Shown one piece after another: positions 5,057-6,205 of a DNA stretch of 6,205 bases (position 1 is its first letter; every line of letters begins with the position of its first letter). The notes under the pieces were generated by a model. That model had not been told where the DNA came from. It was given only the letters and a program-made list of their open reading frames with translations, and ran no database searches. A program made the position numbers and the translations under genes. Origin of the DNA: Streptococcaceae bacterium (GTDB lineage: Bacteria; Bacillota; Bacilli; Lactobacillales; Streptococcaceae); NCBI GenBank assembly GCA_031285105.1, contig JAITWV010000283.1:1-6205 (forward strand), given 5' to 3'.

Positions 5057-6205
5057 TTACGCATTATCCTTCTTCACAAAAACCCGCGAACCCACAACGA
5101 TAAAAGTCAATATCCCCACGCCAAATGAAACAAGAAAAGCCACATGCATACCTGACAAGAAAACATCAGGTCGTGATGAAATATATTCGGTGACACGTTT
5201 GCCATATTGTGCACTCATTGTCGCAAATAAGGTGGTCGTAGCTAGTGAAATTCCGATAATCATTCCCAAATTTCTGGCTAGTGCGTTAATCGAACCTGCC
5301 ACTCCAAGATATTTCGGCTCAACGGTACTCATGACTAGCGCACTGTTCGGTGATTGGAAAAGTCCAGTGCCTAGTGCATTTATCGCGGTAATCAAGATGA
5401 TGGTAAACATGGATGAGTCTGCATTTAAGCGAGTATAGCCAAATTGTGCGAAAACGACAAAGACAATGCCAATCGCGGTTAATATTTCTTTGTTCCATTT
5501 ATCCGCAATCACGCCTGCAATCGGTCCAACAATCATCATTACTATCGGAAAAACCATCATTAGACCACCTGCGACTCCTGGCGAGAATTTGAGGTAACTT
5601 TGTAGATAAAAGGGCATGATAATTGAAGCAAAAAAGTTCGTGACAAAAATTAAAAGCGCTGAGATGAGGCTAATGGTAAATAACTTGTTTTTGAAAATAT
5701 CCAATTGAATCATCGGTGCTTGAGCTATTTTTTCTTTTTCGAGGAATAAAATGAATAAGATGACTGCAATAACCAAGCTAATTAAAACAGGTGGGGAAGT
5801 AAAACTAGTATTTTGTCCGATTTCGATGCCTAAGAATAAGAGTGAAATGGCAAAGAAAAATAAAATCGTGCCAGACCAGTCGATTAATTTTCGATCAAAA
5901 GGAGTAGCGATATCATCTTTTGGAAACAGTTTTTGACCCATAAGCATGGCGATTATTCCGATTGGTACATTGACCCAAAAAATATAACTCCACGGCATAA
6001 ATTGCAAGATAATTCCACCTAAACCAGGACCGGTTACTGCACCTAATGAGACAAAAATGCCAATAGTTGCCATTGCTCTTGCACGTTGATGTGGGGGAAA
6101 ACAGCTTGTTGTGATGCCGAAACTGTTACTCATGGTCATAGAAGCGCCGATTGCTTGGATGAAACGGGCGAATAATAGGAAATAAATGCCTAGATTAAAG
6201 CCAGC
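5057..6205 (-). CDS. DHA2-family (EmrB/QacA-type) multidrug efflux MFS transporter, partial
   Basis: The frame runs open off the right edge. The 22 codons beyond the ATG at 6139 continue the family sequence, so that ATG is internal and the true start lies outside. 382 residues are visible; the family usually has about 450-520 residues and 14 membrane helices. Counting from the edge, motif B in helix 4 is RFIQAIGA at 14-21, with R14. Motif C, the antiporter signature, is GAVTGPGLGG at 55-64. A DHA2-typical WSYIFWVNVPIG follows. Many further hydrophobic helices alternate with short charged loops (for example ADKWNKE), ending in a last helix and the basic tail VFVKKDNA. By family knowledge it expels lipophilic or cationic drugs from the membrane in exchange for protons; the substrate cannot be read here. 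I see no clear terminator after its stop, so some transcripts may run into operon 2 about 85 nt downstream. Confidence 0.9.
   Translation of the reverse strand, partial: AGFNLGIYFLLFARFIQAIGASMTMSNSFGITTSCFPPHQRARAMATIGIFVSLGAVTGPGLGGIILQFMPWSYIFWVNVPIGIIAMLMGQKLFPKDDIATPFDRKLIDWSGTILFFFAISLLFLGIEIGQNTSFTSPPVLISLVIAVILFILFLEKEKIAQAPMIQLDIFKNKLFTISLISALLIFVTNFFASIIMPFYLQSYLKFSPGVAGGLMMVFPIVMMIVGPIAGVIADKWNKEILTAIGIVFVVFAQFGYTRLNADSSMFTIILITAINALGTGLFQSPNSALVMSTVEPKYLGVAGSINALARNLGMIIGISLATTTLFATMSAQYGKRVTEYISSRPDVFLSGMHVAFLVSFGVGILTFIVVGSRVFVKKDNA

Noticed and set aside
5025..5438. Plus-strand frame of 137 codons opposite the transporter gene.
   Set aside because: The minus strand encodes a well-recognised MFS transporter; the plus frame shows no family features.

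Overview
The window is AT-rich, with tightly packed genes, strong AGGAGG-type ribosome sites and A/T-ending codons. This fits a low-GC Bacillota, probably of the Lactobacillales/Listeria type. No marker fixes the genus. I see no rRNA, tRNA, CRISPR array, transposase or integrase.

Layout. The left end (1-1769) reads rightward. A small cysteine-rich protein (156-320) is followed by a 458-residue ATPase of the ATPase_2/DUF234 type (393-1769). The ATPase has good Walker motifs, a winged-helix region and a C-terminal PD-(D/E)xK-like nuclease core, but its N-terminus looks clipped and it has no ribosome site. Everything right of about 1770 reads leftward. Two related operons lie there. Operon 2 (4972-3284) holds A (unknown 202-residue protein), B and C (two related HTH proteins). 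Operon 1 (3100-1979) holds A' (homologue of A) and C' (homologue of C). A's stop is 1 nt from B's ATG, and A' is 12 nt from C'. Each operon has its own sigma-A-like promoter, a very short leader and a downstream hairpin. The two hairpins share an identical 12-bp stem. Between C' and its hairpin lies a broken copy of the A/B gene junction (about 1830-1924), so at least one more copy of the module once existed here. At the right edge is a DHA2-family drug-efflux permease whose 5' end lies outside the window.

Interpretation. The A-then-HTH order, tight coupling, duplication and decay resemble a two-component toxin-antitoxin or similar selfish/defence cassette, with the HTH protein as likely autorepressor and antitoxin. 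This is inference: I do not recognise the A family, and toxicity cannot be read from sequence. The three HTH proteins align without gaps over about 140 residues once the correct starts are used. A and A' align over about 174 residues without gaps. These alignments also correct several start codons. The most unusual point is operon 2, which carries two diverged HTH paralogues behind a single A gene, while operon 1 carries one.
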